This document shows, piece by piece, positions 53,861 through 62,495 of a stretch of DNA of 64,000 nucleotides. Source of the stretch: Dinoroseobacter sp049801095 (GTDB lineage Bacteria; Pseudomonadota; Alphaproteobacteria; Rhodobacterales; Rhodobacteraceae). The notes below the pieces were generated by a model. That model was not told the origin of the DNA. It saw only the letters and a list, made by a program, of their open reading frames with translations, and did no database searches. The position numbers were made by a program, and so were the translations under genes. The DNA lies in NCBI RefSeq assembly GCF_049801095.1, contig NZ_JBNAGH010000001.1, positions 868,001 through 932,000 on the forward strand, read 5' to 3'. Each line of letters begins with the position of its first letter. Positions within the stretch are counted from its first letter, which is position 1.

Positions 53861-56800
53861 TTAGACGAGGAAGCTGTCGTCGTAGATCAGCCCTTCATTC
53901 ATCGCGATGTAGCCTGCGACTTCGTTGGTATGGCGGGTTTCGGAATCTCCGGATGTCTCCTCTTCGACAAAGAGGGAGACGCTGGCATTGTCGATTTCCG
54001 CCAGGCGCACGGTCGCGGTGTCGCTGCCATCGGTTGTCTGCATATCCGCGAGCAGGACCGGTGCGGTCGCAAACCCAGTGTTGAAGACGAAAGTGTCGAC
54101 CCGCTCGTCCAGCTGATCGCCCGTCAGGAAGACGTCGAGGCCCGCGCGGCTCCCGGTTTCCATGGCGATCCAGGACACGGTCTCGTTTGCGTGGGCGCCG
54201 AGGGCCTCCTCCTCCTCGATCTGCACCTCGAAGCCGGTCGCATCCACATTGCGGATCCGCGTGGTCACAGCATCGGCCTCGTTCACCGAGGTCACCTCGG
54301 CCAGAACAACGGCCTCACCCAGGCTTTCGCCAAAGCTCACATCCGAGAAATCCGTCCCGACGCTTTGGGTGCCCGCGACGATGGTCTGACCATTGGCCAG
54401 CGTGTGCGAGCCTTCGGAGATGGCGAGCCAGCTGACGGTCTCGGCCATATGGGTCCCGTCGAGATAGCTCCACTCGTCGATCTGGAACTCGAACCCAGTC
54501 TCCGTGACGTTGCGCACGCGGGTTGTCGCCGCATCAGTGCCATTGAAAGAGATCGGGCCCATGACCACCACCGCGTTGGAGATCGCCGTGTCGAAGGTCA
54601 CCGTATGCCACTGATCGCCACCGGTCTGTTCCACCGTGACCGTGCCGCTCTGGCCGATGGCCCCGCCGGACCCGGTTTCATCCGCGCCATCGATGGTGAT
54701 GGCCACATTGGCCGATGCAGACCCGCCCTGCCAGTCGGAGACCGTGTAGGTGAAGCTGTCATTGGCGGTCTCGCCGGTCGCGAGGCTGTCGAAGGCGCGG
54801 TTCTGCGCATAGCTCAGAGTGCCGTCACTGTTCAGCGTCACGAATGCGCCGGACTGGAGCGCCACGGTCTCCTCGACCGCGATCGCCTGCCCGTTGATCT
54901 CGGTGATGATGAGCGGGTCATCATCCGCGTCACTGTCATTGCCCAGCACATTCAGCACCAGCAACGCATCTTCTGCGACCGTGGCCGCGTCATCGGTCGG
55001 GGTCGGGGCCGTGTTGTCGCTGGCCACGCCGTAGAGCAGCCCGCCTTCCAACGCCACAAAGCCTGCGGTCTCGCTGGTGTGATTGGTTTCGGTGTCGCCC
55101 GATTGCTCTTCATCCACATAAAGTGTGACACCCTCCGCATCGAGCGCATCCAACCGCAGGGTTGACGTGTCACCACCATCCACGCTCTGCATATCCGCCA
55201 GCAGCACCGGCGCCGCGCCGAACCCGGTGGAGAACTGGAACGAGTCGAGCCGGTGGGTGACTTGATCCCCCGTCCGCACCACATCAAGGCCCGGGGCGGT
55301 CCCGGTCTCGAGCGCGATCCAGGACACCGTTTCGGCCCCATGGGCGCCCAGAGCCTCCTCCTCTTCGATCTGCACTTCGAAGCCGTTCGCATCCACGTTG
55401 CGGATCCGCGTGGTCACCGCATCGGCTTCGTTGACCGAGGTCACCTCGGCCAGAACCACAGCCTCGCCAAGCCCTTGGCCAAAGCTCACATCGGTAAAGC
55501 TTGTCCCCACGGATTGCGTGCCGGCCACCAGGGTCTGTCCGCTGGCAAGCGTATGGGACCCCGCACTCACCGCGAGCCAGCTCACACTTTCCAGCCCATG
55601 GGCGCCGTCGAGGTAGTTCCATTCGTCGATCTGGAACTCGAACCCGGTCTCCGTCACGTTGCGCACGCGGGTCGTCGCGGCGGCATCATCATTCGAAGAG
55701 AGCGGACCCATGACCACCACCGCATTGGCGATGGCCGTATCAAAGGTCACCGTGTGCCACTGGTCCGAACCGGTTTGCGCGACGGAGACCGTACCGCTCT
55801 GCCCGATCGGGGTGTCCTCATCCACCCCATCCACGGTGATCGACACGGTGGCGCTCGCCGCGCCGCCATTTCCGTCCGAGACGGTGTAGGTGAAGCTCTC
55901 GCTGCCGGTCTCCCCGGCGTTCAGCCCGTCGAAGGCGCCGTTCTGGACATAGCTGAGCGTGCCATCGGCATTCAGCGTCACCGACGCGCCGGAGGCCAGA
56001 TCAACGGTGCCATTGCTGGCGATTGCCTGACCATCCACCTCGGTGATCGTCAGGGCATCGCCCTCGGGATCCACATCATTGCCCAGAACCGCCAGCACCA
56101 GCGGCGCATCCTCGTCGACACGCGCCGTGTCATCAGCCGGGAGCGGAGCCTGATTGCCGAAGAGGTTGAAGATATCCGAGAAGGTGTAGCTGATATCCAC
56201 AAACTCGAAGCTCTCGATGGTGTCATAGACAAAATCGATCCCTTCCCCGATCACCTGGATCGCGTCATCGATCAGGGAGAAGCTGTAGGAGCTGAAGACA
56301 AGGTTGTAGACGACCGTGTCGAACCCAGCATCGCCGTGGAACACGTCATTCCCGAGCTGACCGATAAAGAGGTCATTGCCCGCCCCGCCCTGAAAGACGT
56401 TGTCCGCCTCGTTCCCGATGAAGAGGTCATTGCCGGACCCGCCAATGGCGTTCTCGATCACCGTGCCCACGGCCAGGGTCAGGTTGCCGGTGCGCCCACC
56501 GATATTCGAGGTGTTCTGCGCCGTCTGATCCGCGGTCTGGACCGTGAGGTCAATCTTCTGGTTTGCGCCGTAGCCGCTGAAATCCAGTGTGTCGATGCCG
56601 CCCCCATCCACGATGGTCGAGGCCGTGCGATCCGCATAATCCGCAAACTCGTTCCAGATCTGGCTCTCACTGGCGGAGATATTGGTGTTGAAGCCATAGA
56701 CCGTGTCGCCGGTAAACGCGTTCGATACCCCGTAACCCTGCTGACCATAGATGCTGTCGAGCGCCAGCCAATCCACGGCCATGGGGGTCTGCAGGAACTC

Positions 56801-57559
56801 ATAGCTCGCGGAGATCGCGGAGTTCTCCGATTGCGAGAAATAGGACATCATCGACGCCTGCCAGCTGTCGAGCTCGAAGATCGCGTCATCCGCGTAATTG
56901 GCGCTGCCGTTATAGGGGCCCTGATGCCCGAGACCCAGCGCGTGCCCGATCTCGTGGAAGATCGTCTGCAGCGTGTAGTCGTCATAAGTCGAGGTGCCGC
57001 CCGACCAGCTATCATCGATATTGATGTAAGAGTAGTAGATCGTCCCGTCGCTATAGCGGGTCGACCCCGCAAAGGCGCCGCTTTGGTTGTCCGAAAAGAA
57101 GAAGTCCACAACGCTGTCATCGGTGCTCGTCGTCTCGATGAACTGGATGCCCAGCACCGCCTCATAGACGTCGAACACATCGCGGATCAGCTCGGCGCGC
57201 TCTTCGGAGACCCCATCCAGATCGCTGCCGCCGCCATAGGTCAGCGGGCCATAGCCCGTCACGTTGTAATAGAGGACACCGTTATTCGCATCCGGGCCGG
57301 TTGAGCCGACATTGTGGCGTAAACCTGTCGAGTTGCCCCAATATCCCAGCTCCAGAAAGTCGGCCATCTCCTGCATTGTGGCGGTCACGGCAGAGGCGCT
57401 CAGACCGCCTGTCGTCACTGTTCCGGAACGTTCCTCGTCGTCCTTGAACCGATCATCCGCCATGCAGGCCGGGCAGGTGCAGGTCGACAGATGCGCCGAC
57501 AAGTCTTCTGAATTTGCAGAAAAATCTTCGGAATTTTGAATTGAATCGGTCACGGACAT
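53861..57559 (-). CDS. M10-family metalloprotease with RTX, cadherin-like and H-type lectin-like repeats
   Basis: A 1232-residue secreted-type protease. The zinc motif HEIGHALGLGH is at residues 202-212, with a Met-turn SMMSY at about 236-240. RTX-type glycine/aspartate repeats (GGSGNDLFIGN, GGAGNDLFIGQ) lie at about 375-420, then two copies of a module: a cadherin/VCBS-like domain followed by two lectin-like domains (about 465-845 and 846-1232). The lectin-like halves carry RVRNVTETGFEFQIDEW. The N-terminus lacks a Sec signal, has a repeated NSED(F/L)SA and a CTCPAC motif. The family is usually exported by type I secretion. ATG 57559 follows GAGAGGCG. Confidence 0.9.
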   Translation of the reverse strand: MSVTDSIQNSEDFSANSEDLSAHLSTCTCPACMADDRFKDDEERSGTVTTGGLSASAVTATMQEMADFLELGYWGNSTGLRHNVGSTGPDANNGVLYYNVTGYGPLTYGGGSDLDGVSEERAELIRDVFDVYEAVLGIQFIETTSTDDSVVDFFFSDNQSGAFAGSTRYSDGTIYYSYINIDDSWSGGTSTYDDYTLQTIFHEIGHALGLGHQGPYNGSANYADDAIFELDSWQASMMSYFSQSENSAISASYEFLQTPMAVDWLALDSIYGQQGYGVSNAFTGDTVYGFNTNISASESQIWNEFADYADRTASTIVDGGGIDTLDFSGYGANQKIDLTVQTADQTAQNTSNIGGRTGNLTLAVGTVIENAIGGSGNDLFIGNEADNVFQGGAGNDLFIGQLGNDVFHGDAGFDTVVYNLVFSSYSFSLIDDAIQVIGEGIDFVYDTIESFEFVDISYTFSDIFNLFGNQAPLPADDTARVDEDAPLVLAVLGNDVDPEGDALTITEVDGQAIASNGTVDLASGASVTLNADGTLSYVQNGAFDGLNAGETGSESFTYTVSDGNGGAASATVSITVDGVDEDTPIGQSGTVSVAQTGSDQWHTVTFDTAIANAVVVMGPLSSNDDAAATTRVRNVTETGFEFQIDEWNYLDGAHGLESVSWLAVSAGSHTLASGQTLVAGTQSVGTSFTDVSFGQGLGEAVVLAEVTSVNEADAVTTRIRNVDANGFEVQIEEEEALGAHGAETVSWIALETGTAPGLDVVRTGDQVTHRLDSFQFSTGFGAAPVLLADMQSVDGGDTSTLRLDALDAEGVTLYVDEEQSGDTETNHTSETAGFVALEGGLLYGVASDNTAPTPTDDAATVAEDALLVLNVLGNDSDADDDPLIITEINGQAIAVEETVALQSGAFVTLNSDGTLSYAQNRAFDSLATGETANDSFTYTVSDWQGGSASANVAITIDGADETGSGGAIGQSGTVTVEQTGGDQWHTVTFDTAISNAVVVMGPISFNGTDAATTRVRNVTETGFEFQIDEWSYLDGTHMAETVSWLAISEGSHTLANGQTIVAGTQSVGTDFSDVSFGESLGEAVVLAEVTSVNEADAVTTRIRNVDATGFEVQIEEEEALGAHANETVSWIAMETGSRAGLDVFLTGDQLDERVDTFVFNTGFATAPVLLADMQTTDGSDTATVRLAEIDNASVSLFVEEETSGDSETRHTNEVAGYIAMNEGLIYDDSFLV

Positions 57560-57917
57560 GGACGCCTCTCTTGTTGGAGCGCTTGGGATCTGCGGAACCG
57601 CCGGGGCCAGCTGCTCGCGCGCAGGTTGAGTTCATCTTGCGGCCACACTGCCCGGTGATTTGAGGCAGGGTAATGACCAAATTGTGTCCGCGGCACCCAG
57701 CGCAAATTCCAGCCGAACCTGTGCCCGATTTGCGGCGCCAAACCGCCGGTTCGCGCGCCTAAGGGGGGCTAGGAGCTTGTGAAACAAGCCATTCCCAGGA
57801 TGGGTGTTCGGGCGGAGATCTGGGCGCGTCGCCATAGGACGGTACGATAGAGGCCCTGTTTCACCGTTAGCGGGGCGCAAGAAGGGCCTCTTCCCGCCCA
57901 GACCGTTAAAATCCGCA
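57560..57917. other. upstream region of the M10 protease gene
   Basis: About 360 bases without a supported gene. A small hairpin GCTTGT/ACAAGC is at 57775-57789. The region probably carries the promoter of the M10 gene. Confidence 0.4.
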
Positions 57918-57950
57918 ACAAAAAACCACCATGCGAAGGACGCATGGTGG
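57918..57950 (-). terminator. rho-independent terminator of nrdJ
   Basis: Perfect ten-base arms CCACCATGCG and CGCATGGTGG around a five-base loop at 57926-57950. On the minus strand this is followed by a T run, and it lies 49 bases after the nrdJ stop. Confidence 0.9.
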
Positions 57951-57999
57951 CCAGTCCGATGACAAAGGAATGGGGCGACCGGGTTCGGTCAGCCCTGCC

Positions 58000-60291
58000 T
58001 CACCCGCATTTCGAGAAGCCGCAATCGGCGCAGGTGTTGCACCCTTCGACCATGCGCAGCGAGAGCGATCCGCAATTCGGGCAGGACGGCCCGCGCGGCG
58101 CTTCGCCCACGGCCACGACCTCCGCATGGGGATCGGTCTTCAGCCCCATGCCCTCGCCCTCGATGAAGCCCGTGGCGATCATGTGGCGCTCGATGACACC
58201 CCCGATGGCCGCAAGGATAGACGGCACGTATTTCCCCTCCATCCAGGCGCCGCCGCGCGGATCGAAGACGGCCTTGAGCTCTTCAACCACAAAGGACACA
58301 TCGCCCCCGCGCCGGAACACGGCCGAGACCATGCGGGTCAGGGCCACGGTCCAGGCGAAATGCTCCATGTTCTTGGAGTTGATGAACACCTCGAACGGGC
58401 GCCGGTGCCCGTTGATCACCACATCGTTGATCGTGATGTAGATCGCGTGGTCGGTCAGCGGCCATTTCACCTTATAGGTCTGCCCCTCGAGCGCCTGAGG
58501 CCGATCCAGCGGGTCGGAGATATAAACGACATCACCATCGAGCCGCGCGTCGGAGACCGCCTTGACCTCGCCGCTCTCCTCCTCGGCCTTCGGGCTCTCG
58601 GAGACACTGAGGACCGAGCCCGTGACCGCGTTGGGCCGATATGTGGTGCAGCCTTTGCAGCCCTGGTCCCAGGCCGCCATATAGACGTCCTTGAAGGCAT
58701 CAAAACTGATATCCTCGGGGCAGTTGATCGTCTTGGAGATCGACGAATCCACCCATTTCTGGGCCGCTGCTTGCATGCGGACATGGTCTTGCGGCGCCAG
58801 GGTCTGGGCGTTGACGAAATAGTCCGGCAGCGGTGCGTCGCCTTTCAGGTCGCGCCACATCTGCACGGCGTAGTCGACAACCTCTTCCTCCGTGCGCGAG
58901 CCGTCCTTCTGAAGAACCTTGCGCGTGTAGGAATAGGCAAAGACCGGCTCGATCCCGGAACTCACATTGCCCGCATAAAGACTGATCGTCCCCGTCGGCG
59001 CGATAGAGGTCAGCAGGGCGTTGCGGATCCCGTGTTCGGCAATCTCGGCGCGCACGTCGTCATCCATGGCCTGCATCGTGCCCGACTGCAGATAGGCCTC
59101 CGCATCAAAGAGCGGAAAGGCACCCTTTTCCTTCGCCAATTGCACCGACGCCCGGTACGCGGCGCGCGCGATACTGTGCAACCAGCGCTCGGTCTGACGC
59201 GCCGCCTCCTCGGAGCCATAGCGCAGCCCAAGCATCAAAAGCGCATCGGCAAGCCCGGTCACCCCAAGCCCGATCCGCCGCTTGGCCCGGGCCTCGGCGG
59301 CCTGCGCCTCCAGCGGGAAGCGCGAGGCATCCACCACATTGTCCATCATCCGCACAGCCGTCGCGACCAGCGCGTCCAGCTCCGCCTCATTGAGCTCGGC
59401 GGCCTCTGCGAATGGCTCAGAGACCAGCCGCGCGAGGTTGATCGAGCCCAGCAGACAGGCGCCATAGGGCGGCAGAGGCTGCTCGCCGCAGGGGTTCGTC
59501 GCCGCGATCGTCTCGCAATAGTTCAGGTTGTTCGCCGCATTGATGCGGTCGATGAAGATCACCCCGGGCTCGGCATAGTCATAGGTCGCCTGCATGATCC
59601 GGTTCCACAGATCCCGCGCCTGCACGGTTTTGTAGACCTTGCCGTCAAAGACCAGATCCCAGGATCCATCGGCCTTCACCGCCTCCATGAACGGATCCGT
59701 GACCAGAACCGAGACATTGAACATCCGCAGCCGTGCCGGATCGGATTTGGCGGCAATAAAGTCCTCCACATCCGGATGGTCGCAGCGCATGGTCGCCATC
59801 ATCGCCCCGCGGCGCGAGCCCGCGGACATGATCGTGCGGCACATGGCATCCCAGACATCCATGAACGAGAGCGGCCCCGACGCATCCGCCGCCACGCCCT
59901 TCACCACCGCGCCTTTGGGACGGATGGTCGAGAAGTCATAGCCGATCCCACCGCCCTGCTGCATGGTCAGCGCGGCCTCTTTCAGCCCCTCGAAAATCCC
60001 GCCCATATCATCGGGCACCGTGCCCATGACAAAGCAGTTGAAGAGGGTCACCGACCGCTCGGTCCCGGCGCCCGCAGTGATCCGACCCGCCGGCAGGAAC
60101 TTGAAATCCTCAAGGGCGGCATAAAACTTCGGTTCCCAGGCCTCCGGCTCCGCCTCGACCTCGGCCAGGGACCGCGCAATCCGGCGCCAGCTATCCTCGA
60201 CCGTGACGTCGATGGGCGTGCCATCCGCTTCCTTGAAGCGGTATTTCATGTCCCAGATGGTTTCGGAGATAGGCGCGGAAAAACGAGTCAT
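58000..60291 (-). CDS. nrdJ: adenosylcobalamin-dependent ribonucleotide reductase (class II)
   Basis: A 763-residue class II RNR that makes deoxyribonucleotides using B12 instead of an iron radical. The sequence includes GRITAGAGTERSVTLFNCF near residue 69 (with a catalytic Cys), NPCGEQPLPPYGACLLGS (active-site Cys pair region), and APTGTISLYAGNVSSGIEP. The C-terminal zinc ribbon CPNCGSLSLRMVEGCNTC is typical of NrdJ. No nrdAB neighbour. ATG 60291 follows AGGGA. The upstream region has two possible NrdR boxes. Confidence 0.95.
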   Translation of the reverse strand: MTRFSAPISETIWDMKYRFKEADGTPIDVTVEDSWRRIARSLAEVEAEPEAWEPKFYAALEDFKFLPAGRITAGAGTERSVTLFNCFVMGTVPDDMGGIFEGLKEAALTMQQGGGIGYDFSTIRPKGAVVKGVAADASGPLSFMDVWDAMCRTIMSAGSRRGAMMATMRCDHPDVEDFIAAKSDPARLRMFNVSVLVTDPFMEAVKADGSWDLVFDGKVYKTVQARDLWNRIMQATYDYAEPGVIFIDRINAANNLNYCETIAATNPCGEQPLPPYGACLLGSINLARLVSEPFAEAAELNEAELDALVATAVRMMDNVVDASRFPLEAQAAEARAKRRIGLGVTGLADALLMLGLRYGSEEAARQTERWLHSIARAAYRASVQLAKEKGAFPLFDAEAYLQSGTMQAMDDDVRAEIAEHGIRNALLTSIAPTGTISLYAGNVSSGIEPVFAYSYTRKVLQKDGSRTEEEVVDYAVQMWRDLKGDAPLPDYFVNAQTLAPQDHVRMQAAAQKWVDSSISKTINCPEDISFDAFKDVYMAAWDQGCKGCTTYRPNAVTGSVLSVSESPKAEEESGEVKAVSDARLDGDVVYISDPLDRPQALEGQTYKVKWPLTDHAIYITINDVVINGHRRPFEVFINSKNMEHFAWTVALTRMVSAVFRRGGDVSFVVEELKAVFDPRGGAWMEGKYVPSILAAIGGVIERHMIATGFIEGEGMGLKTDPHAEVVAVGEAPRGPSCPNCGSLSLRMVEGCNTCADCGFSKCG

Positions 60292-60346
60292 GGCAGCGAT
60301 TCCCTGAGTGCAGCAGCATCGCAGTCTACATCAAGACCGGGGAAAG

Positions 60347-60362
60347 ACACAACAGGTTGCAG
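60347..60362. promoter_or_regulatory. possible NrdR box 1 upstream of nrdJ
   Basis: ACACAACAGGTTGCAG matches about ten of 16 positions of the NrdR consensus ACACWATATATWGWGT. Its start is exactly 31 bases from the start of the second candidate, the spacing (three helical turns) expected for NrdR pairs. Confidence 0.4.
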
Positions 60363-60377
60363 TGAAATCCGAGCGCT

Positions 60378-60393
60378 CTACGATATACGGTGT
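60378..60393. promoter_or_regulatory. possible NrdR box 2 upstream of nrdJ
   Basis: CTACGATATACGGTGT keeps the central ATATA and the terminal GTGT and matches about 11 of 16 positions of the NrdR consensus in reverse orientation. Confidence 0.45.
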
Positions 60394-60432
60394 CTCGCGC
60401 CCCAATCTGGGGACGAATCTGGGGATAAGCCT

Positions 60433-60864
60433 GTGGAAAAGACCGTCCATCTCATCAAACTCTGCGTCGGGGCCGAGAAAGTCGAGGATCTGACCAATTG
60501 GCAAGCCTCCGCGCGGGCCAAGGGACCGGACGGCCTGCCGCGCCATGTGACCCGGATGTGGCCGAAACGCAGCGCCGAGATTCTCAATGGCGGGTCGATC
60601 TACTGGGTGTTCAAGGGCATCGTTCTGGCCCGGCAACGGATCCTGCGGCTCGACGAAGTGCTGGGCGGCGACGACATCACGCGCTGCGGGATCGTACTCG
60701 ACCCGGAGGTGCACCGGACCGAGGCCGCGCCCAAACGCCCTTTTCAGGGCTGGCGCTATCTCACTCCGCAGGACGCTCCGGCGGACCTCACCAGCGCCCA
60801 GCGGCGGGAGGAGACCCTGCCGCCCAAGCTGGAACTGGCGCTGGCCGAGATCGGCGTCCGTTAG
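60433..60864 (+). CDS. DUF1489 family protein
   Basis: A 143-residue protein with the DUF1489 opening KTVHLIKLCVGAEKVEDLTNWQ-like block at residues 3-24 (split here at VGAEKVEDL) and a later WPKRSAEILNGGSIYWVFKG block. The start is the GTG at 60433, preceded by GGGGAT; the long upstream frame is antisense to nrdJ and not real. DUF1489 is common in alphaproteobacteria and its function is unknown. Confidence 0.8.
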   Translation: MEKTVHLIKLCVGAEKVEDLTNWQASARAKGPDGLPRHVTRMWPKRSAEILNGGSIYWVFKGIVLARQRILRLDEVLGGDDITRCGIVLDPEVHRTEAAPKRPFQGWRYLTPQDAPADLTSAQRREETLPPKLELALAEIGVR

Positions 60865-60879
60865 GCCGAGGCCCCTCGC

Positions 60880-61419
60880 CTAGCCACCCTGGGGGCAACG
60901 CGGGTTGGGCCGTCCGGCCGTGGCATAGGCCATCACCATCACGATCTCATCCGGGCGCGGGCCATCGGGCACGCTGACGGTCAACGTATCAAAATGGTCA
61001 AAGGACCACGGGTCATCCTTATGCCCCAGCGGCACATCGATCGACGCCCCCAGCGTGCCGATTTTGACGTTTGACGGAATAACCGCATCGCCGCCGCCCA
61101 CGGCCCGACGCATGGGCGCGCCCAGACGCGGATGCACCATGGCCCCGCCATGCTCCATATCCCCTGCCACGCCCACCAGTGCTGCCTTGCCATAGCTGAC
61201 CGCCGGCGCCCCGAGGGCCTCCACAGCCTCCGCCGCCAGGGTCTCGCCCAAAGCCCCTCCCAGCGCGAAGAGAGGCGTCAGATCCGCGGCCACCTGCCCC
61301 GCCAACGGGTTTCGGACAATAGCCAAAGCCGCGACCCGTGTGACCGGATCGCAAGGCGTTCCCATCGCATCCTGCCGGATCACCTCCCGCAGCAGCAGCG
61401 TCTTTCGCAACCCGTCCAT
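60880..61419 (-). CDS. amino acid synthesis family protein (DUF1185-type)
   Basis: A 179-residue protein of the AA_synth (PF06684) type. It begins MDGLRKTLLLREVIRQD, followed by PVTRVAALAIVRNPLAG and ALGETLAAEAVEALG. The C-terminus has SVPDGPRPDEIVMVMAYATAGRPN-like sequence (residues 150-173), typical of the family. ATG 61419 is preceded by GAGGGGGGACG. The biochemical role is not firmly known. It lies 31 bases after the Cds1-like gene on the same strand. Confidence 0.75.
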   Translation of the reverse strand: MDGLRKTLLLREVIRQDAMGTPCDPVTRVAALAIVRNPLAGQVAADLTPLFALGGALGETLAAEAVEALGAPAVSYGKAALVGVAGDMEHGGAMVHPRLGAPMRRAVGGGDAVIPSNVKIGTLGASIDVPLGHKDDPWSFDHFDTLTVSVPDGPRPDEIVMVMAYATAGRPNPRCPQGG

Positions 61420-61450
61420 CACGTCCCCCCTCGCGCGTCTTCGCCAGATG

Positions 61451-62491
61451 TCAGCCCCAGCGCGCCAAAGCAGCACTGGGACCGGTGATATCCCCGATCT
61501 CCTGCGCGACCCATTTCGGATCGTAATAGGTGTCGAGATAGCGATCCCCCGCATCGCACATGACCGTCACGATGGATCCGCGCTTGCCCGCAGCCTGCAT
61601 CTCGCCCGCAATCTCGAGCGCGCCCCAGAGGTTCGTCCCGGTAGAGCCACCCACCCTGCGCCCGATCTGCTCGGACAACCACAGGGTCGTCGCCACCGAG
61701 GCCGCATCGGGCACTTGCCGCATGGCATCGATCACATCGGGCTGGAACGACTTTTCGACTTTGGGCCGCCCGATCCCCTCGATCCGGCTGGAGCAGGCCC
61801 GGGTCAGGGTCGCGTCGCGCCGCGTATAGCTATCATAGAAGACCGAGTTCTCCGGATCGACCACCACCAGCCGCGTCGCGTGCCCGCAATAGCGGATATA
61901 GCGGCCCAGCGTGGCCGAGGTGCCGCCGGTCCCGGCACTCATCACCAGCACGGAGGGCACCGGGAACTGCTCCCGCGCCATCTGGCGAAAAATGCTCTCG
62001 GCGATGTTGTTGTTGCCCCGCCAATCCGTGGCCCGCTCCGCATAGAGGAACTGGTCCATAAAATACCCGCCACGCTCGGCGGCCAGAGCGGTGGCCGCAT
62101 CATGCATCTCGGGTGCGCTTTCGACGAAATGGCATTGCCCGCCATAGCGGGTGATCTCGGCGATCTTGCTGGGCGCGGTCTTGCGCGGCATCACGGCGAT
62201 GAAGGGCAGGTCCAGCATCTTCGCGAAATAGGCCTCAGACACCGCCGTACTTCCCGAAGACGCCTCGATCACCGGACGGTCCGGCGCGAGCTTGCCGTTG
62301 CAGAGCGCATAGAGAAAGAGCGACCGCGCCAGCCGATGCTTCAGGCTGCCCGTGGGATGAGTGCTCTCATCCTTGAGGTAGATGTCCACATCACGCAAAC
62401 CGGGCAGTTCCAGCTTGAAGAGATGGGTATCGGCGGAGCGCTGGAAGTCCGCCTCGATCTTGCGGACGGCCTCATGCACCCAAACGCTCAT
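61451..62491 (-). CDS. PLP-dependent cysteine synthase-family enzyme (Cds1-like)
   Basis: A 346-residue fold-type II PLP protein. The PLP lysine lies in HPTGSLKHRLARSL (near residue 50), followed by EASSGSTAVSEAYFAK and a phosphate loop SAGTGGTSATLG near residue 185. The length and layout match the Mycobacterium Cds1 L-cysteine desulfhydrase group rather than CysK. The operon with panC gives no further clue. Substrate assignment is from family resemblance. Confidence 0.75.
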   Translation of the reverse strand: MSVWVHEAVRKIEADFQRSADTHLFKLELPGLRDVDIYLKDESTHPTGSLKHRLARSLFLYALCNGKLAPDRPVIEASSGSTAVSEAYFAKMLDLPFIAVMPRKTAPSKIAEITRYGGQCHFVESAPEMHDAATALAAERGGYFMDQFLYAERATDWRGNNNIAESIFRQMAREQFPVPSVLVMSAGTGGTSATLGRYIRYCGHATRLVVVDPENSVFYDSYTRRDATLTRACSSRIEGIGRPKVEKSFQPDVIDAMRQVPDAASVATTLWLSEQIGRRVGGSTGTNLWGALEIAGEMQAAGKRGSIVTVMCDAGDRYLDTYYDPKWVAQEIGDITGPSAALARWG

Positions 62492-62495
62492 CGGG

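Noticed and set aside
55253..57304. 683-codon plus-strand frame
   Set aside because: Antisense shadow of the M10 protease gene; its product is low-complexity His/Arg/Gly-rich and has no family features.
60415..60440. CTGGGGATAAGCCTGTGGAA as replication-origin or DnaA-box sequence
   Set aside because: It only partly resembles TTATCCACA, there is no cluster of boxes, and the sequence is explained by the ribosome binding site and GTG start of the DUF1489 gene.
57931..60864. 977-codon plus-strand frame over nrdJ
   Set aside because: It is antisense to nrdJ, which has strong family motifs. Only the last 143 codons from the GTG at 60433 form a recognised (DUF1489) protein.
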